A program made the translations under genes and the position numbers. A stretch of DNA of 64,000 nucleotides from NCBI RefSeq assembly GCF_010993955.1, contig NZ_WIXL01000001.1:283317-347316 (forward strand). Reading direction: 5' to 3'. The notes beneath the pieces are model-generated. The model was not told the DNA's origin, did no database searches, and saw nothing but the letters and a program-made list of their open reading frames with translations. Of this stretch, positions 43,240 to 53,298 are shown piece after piece. Within the stretch, counting starts at the first letter, position 1. Each line of letters starts with the position of its first letter. The DNA is from Oceanobacillus halotolerans (GTDB taxonomy: Bacteria > Bacillota > Bacilli > Bacillales > Amphibacillaceae).

Positions 43240-43506
43240 ATCACTTAACTCCAATTTGATGGTTTTGGAAAAACGTATCTTCTGATCATGTTTGCTACTC
43301 CGTGAACATCACGTCCAGCTCTGACAGGAGGTTAGCAAGGCACTTGCAGTTCTGCCCTCATTTTTCCATTATTGGAGGCTAAGTCATTTCTTAAACACCA
43401 TTTTTGTCGAAAAAGGGAGATTTTCTAATAGAATATAGCTATAGATTGATAAAGCGATCCATTTATCGCTATAATAGATCATTATATGGACACTGGAGCG
43501 GGTGAA

Positions 43507-43935
43507 ATGGGACGAAAGGTACACATTGAATTGAACACAACCATTGAAGATGATGGACAAACCGAACAGAATACCTTGAAGGAAAAAGGGTATTTCTATC
43601 AAAAAGGAAATATACATGTGCTTACCTATGATGAAAAAATAGATGAAGCAGTGATCAAAACGATGATCACGATTCAACAAGATAAAGTAAGTATTAAGCG
43701 AACGGGTATGCTTTCCATGCACCAGCAGTTTCACAAAAATCAATTAACCGAAAATGTTTACCAACACCCACATGGGAATATACATATGGAAACGTATACG
43801 AAGACAATAGACTACCAAGCCTTAACTGCAACACAAACTGGCCAGTTACAGCTTCGGTATCATGTGAAATTAAATGGCCAACAAGAACGAAAGCATGAAC
43901 TACGACTATGGTTTACAGAGGAGGAAGCCACATGA
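43507..43935 (+). CDS. ywiB: DUF1934 beta-barrel protein YwiB
   Basis: A 142-residue protein of the DUF1934 family with alternating-strand sequence consistent with a lipocalin-like beta barrel ([62 protein letters not shown]). Length equals B. subtilis YwiB (142). Function unknown. GGAGCGGGTGAA precedes the ATG at 43507. Its stop overlaps the argS start (ATGA at 43932-43935), showing translational coupling. Confidence 0.88.
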   Translation: MGRKVHIELNTTIEDDGQTEQNTLKEKGYFYQKGNIHVLTYDEKIDEAVIKTMITIQQDKVSIKRTGMLSMHQQFHKNQLTENVYQHPHGNIHMETYTKTIDYQALTATQTGQLQLRYHVKLNGQQERKHELRLWFTEEEAT

Positions 43936-45602
43936 ACGTATTGGCACAAACAGAAGACACATTAAAACAAGCGATTGCAACAGCAGTGGTTGATGCAAAA
44001 CTAACGACAGAGGAAGAAATGCCAACTGTTATTTTGGAAAAACCGAAAGATAAAGCACATGGCGATTTTGCAACAAATATCGCGATGCAACTTGCACGGA
44101 TTGCCAAGAAAGCACCACGCCAAATTGCAGAAGAGATTGTTGAACAATTAAATCAAGCGGATACATCCATTAATAAAATTGATATTGCAGGACCTGGGTT
44201 TATCAACTTTTTCATGAAAGAGGATTATTTAACGGATTTACTCCCAACCATTTTAAAAGAAGATACAGATTTTGGGAAAACAAATGCAGGACAAGGGGAG
44301 CGTGTTCAGGTTGAGTTTGTTTCAGTTAATCCAACTGGGGACTTGCATCTGGGACATGCCCGTGGAGCGGCCTTTGGTGATGTATTATGTAATGTATTAG
44401 CAACAGCTGGTTACGATGTAGAACGGGAATATTATATAAATGATGCAGGAAATCAAATTGATAATTTGGCATTATCTGTTGAAGCGCGTTATATACAAGC
44501 ACTAGGCCAAGAAGCAGATATGCCTGAGGATGGCTACCATGGTGAAGATATTAAGGAAATAGGACAGACATTAGTAGAAGAATATGGGGATAAATGGGCC
44601 ACAGAAGATAGAGAATCGCGTCTAGCCTTTTTCAAAGAATACGGATTAAAGTATGAGTTAGGTAAACTGAAAAAAGACCTAGCTGATTTTGGGGTCGAGT
44701 TTGATAACTGGTTTTCGGAACAGTCCTTATATGATGATGGGAAAATTACGGAAGCATTAGACCAGCTTACAAAAGGTAATTATACGTATGAAAAGGACGG
44801 TGCAACATGGCTGCGCTCAACTGACTTTGGTGATGATAAGGATCGCGTGTTGATTAAACAAGATGGTAGCTATACGTACTTAACACCAGATATCGCATAC
44901 CATAAAGATAAGTTTGAGCGTGGCTTTAACCAGCTTGTCAATGTATGGGGAGCAGACCATCACGGCTATATCGAGCGGATGCGAGCAGCGATACAAGCAC
45001 TTGGCTATGATGCAGATAATTTTGATGTGAAAATCATCCAAATGGTGAACCTGTTCGAAAATGGCGAGAAAATTCGCATGAGTAAACGAACAGGAAAATC
45101 AGTTTCGTTAAGAGAGTTAATGGATGAAGCTGGGGTAGATGCTGTTCGGTATTTCTTTGTATCCCGCTCCAATGATTCACAGTTGGATTTTGATTTAAAT
45201 CTGGCTCGCTCTCAGTCAAACGATAATCCAGTTTACTATGTACAATACGCACACGCAAGGATTTGTACAATGCTGGAGCAAGCTGCAGCAAAAGGATTTG
45301 AAGTAGATCAAACGTTTGATCAATCGATTTTAACAGCGGAAAAAGAACTGGATCTCTTAAAAAAACTAGGAGAGTTTCCACAAGTGGTGGCAGATGCAGC
45401 AACAAAATTTACACCACATAAAGTGACACAATATGTGTTTGATTTAGCATCCTTATTGCACAGTTTTTACAATGCAGAAAAAGTGTTGGATCCAGAAAAC
45501 CCAAAACGAACGAAAGCACGCCTTGCTTTAATGCAAGCTGTTAAAATAACAATAGCAAATGGACTTGGGTTGATGGGTGTCAGTGCACCAGTTAAAATGT
45601 AA
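43932..45602 (+). CDS. argS: Arginyl-tRNA synthetase ArgS
   Basis: A 556-residue class I aminoacyl-tRNA synthetase. The N-terminal Arg_tRNA_synt_N domain (about 1-85) is followed by the HIGH-type motif ([14 protein letters not shown], about 132-145), KMSKS-type IRMSKRTG (about 380), and the DALR anticodon-binding domain at the C-terminus. Length matches (556 in B. subtilis). GAGGAGGAAGCCAC precedes the ATG at 43932, which overlaps the ywiB stop. No T-box leader is present. Monocistronic after ywiB, with terminator. Confidence 0.96.
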   Translation: MNVLAQTEDTLKQAIATAVVDAKLTTEEEMPTVILEKPKDKAHGDFATNIAMQLARIAKKAPRQIAEEIVEQLNQADTSINKIDIAGPGFINFFMKEDYLTDLLPTILKEDTDFGKTNAGQGERVQVEFVSVNPTGDLHLGHARGAAFGDVLCNVLATAGYDVEREYYINDAGNQIDNLALSVEARYIQALGQEADMPEDGYHGEDIKEIGQTLVEEYGDKWATEDRESRLAFFKEYGLKYELGKLKKDLADFGVEFDNWFSEQSLYDDGKITEALDQLTKGNYTYEKDGATWLRSTDFGDDKDRVLIKQDGSYTYLTPDIAYHKDKFERGFNQLVNVWGADHHGYIERMRAAIQALGYDADNFDVKIIQMVNLFENGEKIRMSKRTGKSVSLRELMDEAGVDAVRYFFVSRSNDSQLDFDLNLARSQSNDNPVYYVQYAHARICTMLEQAAAKGFEVDQTFDQSILTAEKELDLLKKLGEFPQVVADAATKFTPHKVTQYVFDLASLLHSFYNAEKVLDPENPKRTKARLALMQAVKITIANGLGLMGVSAPVKM

Positions 45603-45607
45603 GGACA

Positions 45608-45637
45608 TGAAGTAGGGTTTTTCCCTGCTTCTTTTTA
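45608..45637 (+). terminator. Terminator after argS
   Basis: GAAGTAGGG, loop TTTTT, CCCTGCTTCTTTTT. The following 45638-45860 stretch shows no gene. Confidence 0.82.
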
Positions 45638-45864
45638 TGGTGTTGTGATCGTGCCTGTTAAAGAAAGCCAACGAAAAGGTAACAGAGAATGCTTCTCAGT
45701 GCCCAATCGAACAAGGGATCCAATCAAAAGGGTACAGACCCCCTATCACCACCCCTTACACTCGTCCCACCCGAACAATACTCAAAAAAAAGCCACTCAA
45801 AATGGGTTATTAAGTTGTAGAAGATTTCATATATTGATAAGAGTCACACCATTACAAAAAGTAG

Positions 45865-45893
45865 TTGACTGAATGCTCATTCATGATTTAAAG
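45865..45893 (+). promoter_or_regulatory. FadR-like operator over the fadF promoter
   Basis: TGACTGAATGCTCATTCA (45866-45883) agrees with the Bacillus FadR box TGAATGAMTANTCATTCA at all but two defined positions. It also contains the core palindrome TGAATG-CT-CATTCA. It overlaps a possible SigA promoter with -35 TTGACT (45865-45870), 17-bp spacer and a weak -10 TTAAAG (45888-45893). Position and sequence support repression relieved by long-chain acyl-CoA. Confidence 0.7.
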
Positions 45894-46010
45894 TAGTAGT
45901 AAGCATAAAATGTAAATGTGGTATTTGCGTGCATGTACAGGTGAGAATTTTCTTAAAAATGCAATCGTTATCATTTTTCGTTATACTATATAGAAGAGGG
46001 GGAGCAGAAG

Positions 46011-48113
46011 ATGGACACACTTTTGTTAATCAACTGGATCGCTTTTCTTGCAATTACGGGATATGGTATATATCTTTTTGCCAAAGTAGTTGCAACACGT
46101 GTATCCTACATTAAATTAGGGAAAAAATCGGAGTTTGATCGTGAATTTAAAGAGCGATTTAAACGCATTGGGAAAATTGTATTTGGACAGTCCAAGTTAT
46201 TAAAGGATAAAAAGTCGGGTATAATCCACGTCATGATGTTTTACGGATTTATATTAGTTCAATTTGGTGCAATAGATATGTTTGTAAAAGGGTTGGCACC
46301 AGGGAATCACTTGCCATTAGGTATGTTCTACCCAGGCTTTACCTTTTTCCAAGAGATTGTCACTCTAATGATTTTAGTCGCTGTCGTTTGGGCATTTTAC
46401 CGTCGATATATCGAAAAACTAGTTCGCCTAAAACGAGGATTTAAAGCAGGGTTAGTCCTATTATTTATTGGGACATTAATGGTTTCTGTATTATTTGGAA
46501 ACGGTATGGCTTTAATCTGGCATGGAGAAGGCCTTACATGGACAGAACCTGTTGCTAGTGGGATAGCAGCAGCTTTTAGCTGGTTATCGCCAACGGCAGC
46601 AGCAGTATTATTTTATATTGCTTGGTGGATACATACAATCACTATTTTGACATTCTTAGTCTATGTTCCACAATCAAAGCACGCACACTTAATTGCTGCA
46701 CCTATTAATGTGTTCTTAAGTAAACGTGTACCAGGTAAGCTGAAAAAAATCGATTTTGATATTGATGAGGAAGAAGATGAAGAAGAAATATCCTTTGGGG
46801 TTGGGAAAGTAGAAGATTTTGAACAACATCAAATGATCGACTTTTATGCCTGTGTAGAATGTGGACGCTGTACAGATGTTTGTCCAGCAGCAGGTACAGG
46901 AAAGATGCTTTCACCGATGGATATTATGGTAAAAGTCAGAGATCATTTAACGGAAAAAGGAGCAGCAATTACAGGAAAATCACCATGGGTACCAGCTTAT
47001 GCTTTTTCCAATACACAAGGAAACCAAGCGAGTGCTGGATCAGAAGCGGCTGCTACCGTTCAAAGTGCTAGCTTGATAGGAGATGTTATTACAGAAGAAG
47101 AACTTTCTGCATGTACGACTTGCCGTAACTGTGAAGATGCATGTCCAGTGATGAATGAACATGTCGGTACGATTATTGATATGCGTCGTTACCTTGTGAT
47201 GACAGAAGGAAGAATGGATTCTGACATTCAACGTGCTGTTATGAACATTGAACGCCAAGGAAATCCATGGGGTCTTTCCAAAAAAGATCGTATTAAATGG
47301 CGTGAGTTGGATGAAGATGTGTACATTCCAACTGTAAAGGAATTGAAAAAAGAAAAGAAAGAGTTCGAATACCTATTTTGGGTAAGCTCAATGGGTGCTT
47401 ATGACAACCGAAGCCAAAAGATTGCATTGGCATTTGCGAAATTAATGAATCAAGCAGGAATTAGCTTTGCCATTTTAGGGAACAAAGAAGCAAATTCAGG
47501 TGACACAGCTCGCCGAATTGGAAATGAGTTCTTATTCCAAGAGATTGCAGAGAAAAACATAAAAGAATTTGAAAAGCATGATGTGAAAAAGATTGTTACG
47601 ATTGATCCGCATGCATACAATATTTTCAAAAATGAATATCCTGATTTTGGGTTTGAAGCAGAAGTGTACCATCACACCCAAATGCTGTATGACCTAGTGA
47701 TGAATGGAAAACTGAAGCCAACACGTCCTATTAATCAACGACTTACCTATCATGATTCGTGTTACTTAGGAAGATATAATGGGGTTTATGATCCACCACG
47801 TGAAATCTTACGTTCGATCCCAGGCCTTGAGCTTGCTGAAATGGAGCGCAGCAAAGAAAATGCGATGTGCTGTGGCGCTGGTGGAGGCCTAATGTGGGCA
47901 GAAGAAACAACAGGTAACCGTATTAATGTTGCTCGTACAGAACAAGCATTGCAAACAAAATCTAGTATGATTTCCAGTGCTTGCCCATATTGCTTAACCA
48001 TGATCAGTGACGGAACAAAAGCGAAAGAAGTGGAAGAGGATATTAGTACAATGGATGTTGCTGAAATTCTAGCATTATCTGTTTCACAAGAAGAGGATCA
48101 AAAAACAGCTTAA
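46011..48113 (+). CDS. fadF: Fe-S oxidoreductase FadF (electron transfer in fatty-acid oxidation)
   Basis: A 700-residue membrane-bound protein with about five or six N-terminal helices (about 1-240, nitrate-reductase gamma-like). Two 4Fe-4S motifs follow (CVECGRCTDVCP, about 280-291, and CTTCRNCEDACP, about 366-377), and two CCG-type cysteine-rich domains end it (HDSCYLGRYNG; NAMCCGAGGG; SACPYC). The protein passes electrons from acyl-CoA dehydrogenases/ETF to menaquinone. It is B. subtilis YwjF/FadF, of the FadR regulon. GAAGAGGGGGAG precedes the ATG. It begins the acyl-CoA degradation region and is followed by a terminator, so the downstream genes have their own promoter. Confidence 0.92.
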   Translation: MDTLLLINWIAFLAITGYGIYLFAKVVATRVSYIKLGKKSEFDREFKERFKRIGKIVFGQSKLLKDKKSGIIHVMMFYGFILVQFGAIDMFVKGLAPGNHLPLGMFYPGFTFFQEIVTLMILVAVVWAFYRRYIEKLVRLKRGFKAGLVLLFIGTLMVSVLFGNGMALIWHGEGLTWTEPVASGIAAAFSWLSPTAAAVLFYIAWWIHTITILTFLVYVPQSKHAHLIAAPINVFLSKRVPGKLKKIDFDIDEEEDEEEISFGVGKVEDFEQHQMIDFYACVECGRCTDVCPAAGTGKMLSPMDIMVKVRDHLTEKGAAITGKSPWVPAYAFSNTQGNQASAGSEAAATVQSASLIGDVITEEELSACTTCRNCEDACPVMNEHVGTIIDMRRYLVMTEGRMDSDIQRAVMNIERQGNPWGLSKKDRIKWRELDEDVYIPTVKELKKEKKEFEYLFWVSSMGAYDNRSQKIALAFAKLMNQAGISFAILGNKEANSGDTARRIGNEFLFQEIAEKNIKEFEKHDVKKIVTIDPHAYNIFKNEYPDFGFEAEVYHHTQMLYDLVMNGKLKPTRPINQRLTYHDSCYLGRYNGVYDPPREILRSIPGLELAEMERSKENAMCCGAGGGLMWAEETTGNRINVARTEQALQTKSSMISSACPYCLTMISDGTKAKEVEEDISTMDVAEILALSVSQEEDQKTA

Positions 48114-48121
48114 TAGATGGA

Positions 48122-48149
48122 AAAAGGGGTGACTTGAGCCCCTTTTCTT
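48122..48149 (+). terminator. Terminator after fadF
   Basis: AAAAGGGG, loop TGACTTGAG, CCCCTTTTCTT. Confidence 0.78.
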
Positions 48150-48160
48150 GCTGAAATAAA

Positions 48161-48176
48161 TTGAGCGAGCGTTCAA
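48161..48176. promoter_or_regulatory. TetR-type palindromic operator before mmgA
   Basis: TTGAGCG-AG-CGTTCAA is a 16-bp palindrome with one mismatch, like operators of FadR/PsrA-type TetR regulators. It lies 12 bp after the fadF terminator and 325 bp before the thiolase start. It differs from the FadR box before fadF, so it may belong to the second TetR regulator at 54239-54874. A matching -10 hexamer was not clear. Confidence 0.5.
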
Positions 48177-48209
48177 TCGATGAATAGGTCCTCTTTTCCT
48201 TTTAGATTT

Positions 48210-48442
48210 GCTGTTTTCTAAAAGATTGTTGCTTTTCAAGTATAAATCATAATGAACAGTTTGATGTATTATGCGCAGTAATTGATTTTCTATCATCCTT
48301 ATTACTTGAGTTGTAACCCACCACTGTGTGAAAGCGTAGTGTATTTCCGAAGCAGGGTAAACGCTCTAAACATCGCCTCAAGTTACTGCGCATAATATAG
48401 ATGATGCGACATTACAAAACAACAAAGTATGCGAAAAGAGCC
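48210..48442. mobile_element. GGCTSTTTTC/TTGTTG-type element in the mmgA leader
   Basis: GCTGTTTTCTAAAAGATTGTTGC at the left and CAACAAAGTATGCGAAAAGAGCC at the right are imperfect inverted ends of a 233-bp non-coding element. Inside, ATTATGCGCAGTAA (about 48268) and TTACTGCGCATAAT (about 48384) are a perfect long-range inverted repeat. It lies between the putative operator and the mmgA ribosome site, so it would be transcribed in the leader. Confidence 0.7.
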
Positions 48443-48500
48443 TAGATTTATTAGTAAGCGTTTTCAATCATATTTTTATATAATAGAAAGGATGATGGAC

Positions 48501-49688
48501 ATGCGAAAAACTGTTATTGTTTCAGGAGCTAGAACTCCATTTGGAAAATTTGGAGGAGCTTTAAAGCCGTTTACTGCGTCACAACTAGGCGGGAAGGCAA
48601 TTCGTGCAGCCATTGATCGTGCAGGATTAGCGGAAGCTGAAATTGATGAAGTGATTATGGGATCCGTATTACAAGGTGGTCAAGGCCAAATCCCATCACG
48701 CCAAGCAGCACGTGTTGCAGGAATTCCATGGAACATCAAGACAGAGACCATCAACAAAGTATGTGCATCAGGTTTACGCAGTGTTACCTTGGCCGATCAA
48801 TTGATTCGATTAGGTGATGAAGACGTTATTGTAGCAGGTGGCATGGAAAGTATGAGCAATGCCCCATACATCCTACCAGATGCTCGTTGGGGAAATCGAA
48901 TGGGTGATAAACAGGTTATCGATATGATGGTACATGATGGCCTTACTTGCTCCTTTACTGGAAATCATATGGGGAACTATGGAAACTCAACAGCAGAAGA
49001 GTATGGCTTAACAAGAGAAGCGCAAGATGAATGGTCATATCGGAGCCATCAACGCGCCATTAGTGCAATAGAAAATGGAAAGTTTGCGGAAGAAATTGTC
49101 CCTGTTGAAGTACCACAGCGCAAAGGGGATCCAGTGATCGTTGATACGGATGAGGCACCACGGAAAGACACCAGTGTGGAACGTCTTGCTAAGTTAAAGC
49201 CCGCTTTTGATCCAAATGGAACGATAACTGCTGGGAATGCACCAGGTGTAAATGATGGGGCATGTGCCTTTATTACAATGTCTGATGAAAAAGCGAAGGA
49301 ATTGGGAAAAACGCCAATGGCAACGATACTTGGTCATGCCGAGGTTGCTGTAGAGGCGAAAGACTTTCCGAAAACACCTGGCCTTGTTATCAATCAATTA
49401 CTTGAAAAAACAGGGTACACGAGAGATGATATCGACTTATTTGAAATCAATGAAGCGTTCGCTGCGGTATCATTAGCAAGTGGCAAAATCGCAGACATTG
49501 ATCCGGAAAAAGTGAATGTGAATGGTGGGGCAGTTGCGCTCGGACATCCAATTGGTGCAAGTGGTGCACGTATCATTCTAACATTGATTCATGAATTAAA
49601 ACGCCGTGGTGGTGGCCTAGGTATTGCTGCTATTTGTAGTGGTGGAGGCCAAGGAGATGCAGTGTTAATTGATGTATCATCTGAATAA
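48501..49688 (+). CDS. mmgA: Acetyl-CoA C-acetyltransferase (thiolase) MmgA
   Basis: A 395-residue thiolase. The acyl-accepting Cys in [10 protein letters not shown] (about 89), the [10 protein letters not shown] His motif (about 350) and the second catalytic Cys in CSGGGQGDA are intact. It can condense or cleave acetoacetyl-CoA and longer 3-ketoacyl-CoA. Length matches thiolases (about 393). AAAGG (48487-48491) lies nine bases before the ATG at 48501; in-frame ATGs at 48492 and 48495 are too near. It heads an operon with mmgB (29-bp gap) and the two acyl-CoA dehydrogenases. Confidence 0.92.
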   Translation: MRKTVIVSGARTPFGKFGGALKPFTASQLGGKAIRAAIDRAGLAEAEIDEVIMGSVLQGGQGQIPSRQAARVAGIPWNIKTETINKVCASGLRSVTLADQLIRLGDEDVIVAGGMESMSNAPYILPDARWGNRMGDKQVIDMMVHDGLTCSFTGNHMGNYGNSTAEEYGLTREAQDEWSYRSHQRAISAIENGKFAEEIVPVEVPQRKGDPVIVDTDEAPRKDTSVERLAKLKPAFDPNGTITAGNAPGVNDGACAFITMSDEKAKELGKTPMATILGHAEVAVEAKDFPKTPGLVINQLLEKTGYTRDDIDLFEINEAFAAVSLASGKIADIDPEKVNVNGGAVALGHPIGASGARIILTLIHELKRRGGGLGIAAICSGGGQGDAVLIDVSSE

Positions 49689-49717
49689 GAAAACCGCTTA
49701 TAGAGGAGGAACTAAAC

Positions 49718-50569
49718 ATGGCAATTAAAAAGGTAATGGTAATTGGTGCTGGACAAATGGGGTCAGGAATCGCACAAGTTTTTGCTCAATCTGGTTTTAC
49801 CGTTTTTTTACATGATATGAAGGAAGAGGCAGTGCAAAAAGGGATGCAGTCAATTGAAAAATTGTTAACCCGATCCGTTGACAAAGAACGTATAACAAAA
49901 ACAGATAAAAAAGATACCTTAAACCGTTTAACGCCATCATCCGATTTGAAGGATGCTGCTTCTTGTGATCTTGTCGTGGAAGCTGTTGTGGAAAATATGG
50001 ATGTTAAAGCTAAGGTATTTCAGGATCTAGACCAAATTACACCCGCTCATACGATTCTTGCAACGAACACTTCATCGTTACCAATAACGGAGATTGCAGC
50101 TAGTACAAATCGTCCAGAACAAGTGATTGGCATGCATTTTATGAATCCCGTTCCAGTTATGAAGCTGGTAGAAGTAATACGAGGATTACAGACAAGTGAT
50201 GAAACCTATCAAACGATAGATTCGGTTGCAAAAGATTTAAAGAAAACGCCAGTAGAAGTGAATGATTACCCTGGGTTTGTATCCAATCGTGTGTTGATGC
50301 CGATGATTAATGAGGCAATTTATACGGTTTACGAAGGCGTTGCATCACCAGAGGATATTGATACAGTGATGAAGCTGGGAACAAATCACCCAATGGGGCC
50401 GCTAACCCTTGCTGACTTTATTGGGCTAGACACATGTCTTTATATTATGGAAGTGTTACATGAAGGGTTTGGTGATAGCAAATACCGACCATGCCCATTA
50501 TTACGGAAGTATGTCAATGCAGGATGGTTAGGCAAGAAAACAGGTCGCGGATTCTATCAATATAGCTGA
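49718..50569 (+). CDS. mmgB: 3-hydroxybutyryl-CoA dehydrogenase MmgB
   Basis: An 283-residue NAD(P)-dependent 3-hydroxyacyl-CoA dehydrogenase of the short form. The Rossmann motif [14 protein letters not shown] (about 8-21), [11 protein letters not shown], the catalytic His in [11 protein letters not shown] (about 140) and [14 protein letters not shown] are present. It oxidises 3-hydroxybutyryl-CoA or related acyl-CoAs in beta oxidation. AGAGGAGGAAC precedes the ATG. It is followed by the 21-bp repeat array in the gap to the next dehydrogenase. Confidence 0.93.
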   Translation: MAIKKVMVIGAGQMGSGIAQVFAQSGFTVFLHDMKEEAVQKGMQSIEKLLTRSVDKERITKTDKKDTLNRLTPSSDLKDAASCDLVVEAVVENMDVKAKVFQDLDQITPAHTILATNTSSLPITEIAASTNRPEQVIGMHFMNPVPVMKLVEVIRGLQTSDETYQTIDSVAKDLKKTPVEVNDYPGFVSNRVLMPMINEAIYTVYEGVASPEDIDTVMKLGTNHPMGPLTLADFIGLDTCLYIMEVLHEGFGDSKYRPCPLLRKYVNAGWLGKKTGRGFYQYS

Positions 50570-50599
50570 TAAGGTTGGCGTCCGAGAATGGGATAAGTT

Positions 50600-50815
50600 C
50601 GTGCAACATGTGAAGTGACTCGTGCAGCATATGGTAAAAATCGCGAGAATGAGGTGAACTCGTGCAACATTCCCGTAAACTCGCGCGAGAATGAGGTGAA
50701 CTCGTGCAGCATTCCCGTAAACTCGTGCGAGAATGAGGTGGACTCGTGCATCATGCACCAAAACTCGTGCAACGGAGCAGCCAACTCATGCGCCACCCAT
50801 CCAAACTCGTGCAGC
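50600..50815. repeat. Degenerate tandem array with exact 21-bp period inside the mmg operon
   Basis: CGTGC cores, usually in ACTCGTGC, start at 50600, 50621, 50642, 50661, 50682, 50703, 50724, 50745, 50766, 50787 and 50808. All steps are 21 bp except one of 19. Higher-order copies of 42 bp (GAGAATGAGGTGAACTCGTG) also occur. The period is a multiple of 3, so frames through it give heptad repeats, but none has a ribosome site. The sequence differs from the 58-300 array, while the spacing is the same. Confidence 0.82.
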
Positions 50816-50881
50816 ATGCTCAATAAACGAAAACCAAATTTAAAATCCGAGCACCATGATAACCAGAGAGGGTGACACAAA

Positions 50882-52018
50882 ATGAATATGCAGTTCACAG
50901 AAGAACAGGACATGTTACGGAAAATGGTCCGTGACTTTGCACAAACAGAAATCGCACCAGCTGTCCAGCGAATGGAAAAAGAGGATCGCTTTCCAGATGA
51001 AGTGATTCAAAAAATGGGTGAGCTTGGTTTAATGGGGATTCCTATTCCAGAAGCATATGGCGGAAGTGGGATGGATTTCACGTCCTATATTAGTGCCATC
51101 CATGAACTATCCAAGGTAAGCGCAACCATTGGGGTCATTTTATCCGTTCATACCTCTGTCGGCACCAATCCTATTCTTTACTTTGGGAATGATGAGCAAA
51201 AACGTCATTACTTGCCAAAATTAGTAAGTGGAAAGTATCTAGGTGCATTTGCCTTAACTGAACCTGGGGCAGGATCAGACGCTGCCAATATTAAAACAAA
51301 AGCAGTAAAGGCAAGCGATCACTATATTTTAAACGGGTCCAAAGTATTTATTACCAATGGTGGAAAAGCCAATACGTATATTACCTTTGCACGAACTGGA
51401 GATGGACCGAAAGACATTAGTGCTTTTATCGTAGAAAAAGATACACCTGGCTTTATCATTGGTAAACCTGAAAAGAAAATGGGATTACATGGATCGAGTA
51501 CAGTTCCATTAATCTTTGATAATTGTAAAATACCACATACCCAGCTTCTTGGGAACGAAGGTGATGGCTATAAAATTGCGCTTTCTAATTTAAATGTCGG
51601 TCGAATTGGTATTGCTACCCAAGCATTAGGCATCGCTGAGGCAGCACTAGAACATGCCACACAGTACGCCAAAGAACGGGAGCAATTTGGGAAGCCAATA
51701 GCAGCCAATCAAGGTGTATCATTTAAATTAGCGGACATGGCAACAGAAGTGGAAGCTAGTAAACTACTAATCTATCATGCTGCTTCACTAGTTGAACGTG
51801 ATATCTTGGCTGGCAAAGAGGCATCCATGGCAAAAATGTATGCATCTAAGACAGCTGTTAAAACAGCGATTGAAGCAGTTCAATTATTTGGTGGTTATGG
51901 TTATACAGAAGACTATCCAGTCGAACGATTTTTCCGAGATGCGAAGATAACTGAAATTTACGAAGGTACCAATGAAATTCAACATATGGTGATAGCAAAA
52001 CATTTACTAGGCAGGTAG
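50882..52018 (+). CDS. mmgC: Acyl-CoA dehydrogenase (MmgC-like)
   Basis: A 378-residue FAD-dependent short/medium-chain acyl-CoA dehydrogenase. AFALTEPGAGSDA (flavin loop, about 121-133), VFITNGGKAN, GRIGIATQALG, and [12 protein letters not shown] are canonical. The catalytic base is the Glu in [10 protein letters not shown] near residue 364. It fits MmgC, third gene of the methylcitrate/fatty acid operon. AGAGGGTG precedes the ATG at 50882. The stop TAG (52016-52018) coincides with the first bases of a TAGGAAAG repeat. Confidence 0.88.
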   Translation: MNMQFTEEQDMLRKMVRDFAQTEIAPAVQRMEKEDRFPDEVIQKMGELGLMGIPIPEAYGGSGMDFTSYISAIHELSKVSATIGVILSVHTSVGTNPILYFGNDEQKRHYLPKLVSGKYLGAFALTEPGAGSDAANIKTKAVKASDHYILNGSKVFITNGGKANTYITFARTGDGPKDISAFIVEKDTPGFIIGKPEKKMGLHGSSTVPLIFDNCKIPHTQLLGNEGDGYKIALSNLNVGRIGIATQALGIAEAALEHATQYAKEREQFGKPIAANQGVSFKLADMATEVEASKLLIYHAASLVERDILAGKEASMAKMYASKTAVKTAIEAVQLFGGYGYTEDYPVERFFRDAKITEIYEGTNEIQHMVIAKHLLGR

Positions 52019-52097
52019 GAAAGTATAAAACTTTCCTACTGCATAAGTGCAACTAAGGCATTTACCAAAAAGGCTAGGCAAATGCCAAGTTTTCTAA
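52016..52097. repeat. Compact hairpin repeat (TAGGAAAG...TTTTCTA type)
   Basis: TAGGAAAGTATAAAACTTTCCTA forms a small hairpin in two parts, then CTGCATAAGTGCAAC (another hairpin) and GCATTTACCAAAAAGGCTAGGCAAATGCC, ending in TTTTCTA. Related parts occur at about 20668-20740 and inverted at about 32338-32414. It lies wholly in the gap between two cotranscribed dehydrogenase genes, where it may stabilise or process the mRNA. Confidence 0.7.
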
Positions 52098-52120
52098 AAG
52101 CTTAAGGAGGAAGGCAAACG

Positions 52121-53260
52121 ATGAATTTTCAATTAACAGAAGAACAAGAAATGCTACGAAAAATGGTGCGTGATTTTGCCAAAAAAGATGTGGAACCGAC
52201 AGCAGCGGAGCGTGATGAAGAGGAACGCTTTGACCGAGTGATATTCGATAAGATGGCAGAGCTTGGATTAACCGGTATTCCATGGCCTGAGCAATATGGT
52301 GGGATTGGCGCCGATTATGTTAGCTATGTGATTGCCGTTGAAGAGTTATCTCGTGTTTGTGCTTCTACAGGTGTAACCCTTTCTGCACACTTATCCCTTG
52401 CAAGTTGGCCAATTTATAAGTATGGAAATGAAGAGCAAAAAGAGAAGTTCTTAACACGCTTGGCAACAGGTGAAGCGTTAGGTGCCTATGCCTTATCTGA
52501 ACCAGGAGCTGGAAGTGATGTAGCCTCGATGAAAACAACTGCCAAAAAAGATGGAAATGAATATGTGTTAAATGGCAATAAAGTTTGGATTACAAATGGT
52601 GGTGTAGCGGATCTATACATTGTTTTTGCCAAAACAAATCCTGATGCAAAACATAAAGGAATTAGCGCATTTATTGTCGAAAAAGGAACGGAAGGATTTT
52701 CATTTGGAAAAAAAGAGAAAAAATTAGGGATTCGATCTTCTCCGACAACGGAACTGATCTTTGAAAATTGTCGTGTACCAGAAGAGAACCTTCTTGGTGA
52801 AGAGGGAGAAGGATTTAAAATTGCCATGTCCACATTAGATGGTGGTCGAAATGGGATTGCAGCACAAGCATTAGGGGTTGCACAAGGTGCGCTAGATGCT
52901 GCAGTTGATTATGCCAAAGAACGGGAGCAATTTGGAAAGCCAATCGCAACCAATCAAGGGATATCCTTTAAATTAGCAGATATGGCTACAGAAATTGAAG
53001 CAGCACGTCTCTTAACCTATCAAGCAGCATGGCTCGAATCAGAAGGAAAGTCATATGGAAAAGCTTCTGCTATGTCAAAATTATTTGCTGGGGATGCAGC
53101 AATGCGTATCACAGTGGAAGCAGTTCAGGTTTTTGGCGGATATGGCTATACCAAAGATTATCCTGTCGAAAGGTACATGAGGGATGCGAAAATCACGCAA
53201 ATCTATGAAGGAACCAATGAAATTCAGCGTCTTGTTATTGGAAGAATGCTAACGAAATAG
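52121..53260 (+). CDS. acdA: Acyl-CoA dehydrogenase (AcdA-like)
   Basis: A 379-residue acyl-CoA dehydrogenase, clearly paralogous to its upstream neighbour (both begin [21 protein letters not shown]). The flavin loop [49 protein letters not shown] and catalytic Glu in [10 protein letters not shown] are present. AcdA of B. subtilis lies near fadF and is part of the acyl-CoA regulon. Tandem duplication of this family with different chain-length or branched-chain preference is common. AAGGAGGAAGGCAAACG precedes the ATG. Confidence 0.87.
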   Translation: MNFQLTEEQEMLRKMVRDFAKKDVEPTAAERDEEERFDRVIFDKMAELGLTGIPWPEQYGGIGADYVSYVIAVEELSRVCASTGVTLSAHLSLASWPIYKYGNEEQKEKFLTRLATGEALGAYALSEPGAGSDVASMKTTAKKDGNEYVLNGNKVWITNGGVADLYIVFAKTNPDAKHKGISAFIVEKGTEGFSFGKKEKKLGIRSSPTTELIFENCRVPEENLLGEEGEGFKIAMSTLDGGRNGIAAQALGVAQGALDAAVDYAKEREQFGKPIATNQGISFKLADMATEIEAARLLTYQAAWLESEGKSYGKASAMSKLFAGDAAMRITVEAVQVFGGYGYTKDYPVERYMRDAKITQIYEGTNEIQRLVIGRMLTK

Positions 53261-53298
53261 ATTATATGGTACGGATGATGTAGAAAGGAAGTAATGAA

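Noticed and set aside
43932-45602. T-box leader before argS
   Set aside because: The gene starts inside the ywiB stop codon; no leader exists.
50600-50815. Coding ORF through the CGTGC array (heptad NSC-type repeat peptide, 50615-50875)
   Set aside because: The heptad pattern follows from the 21-bp period in any frame; there is no ribosome site and the frames on both strands are equally open.
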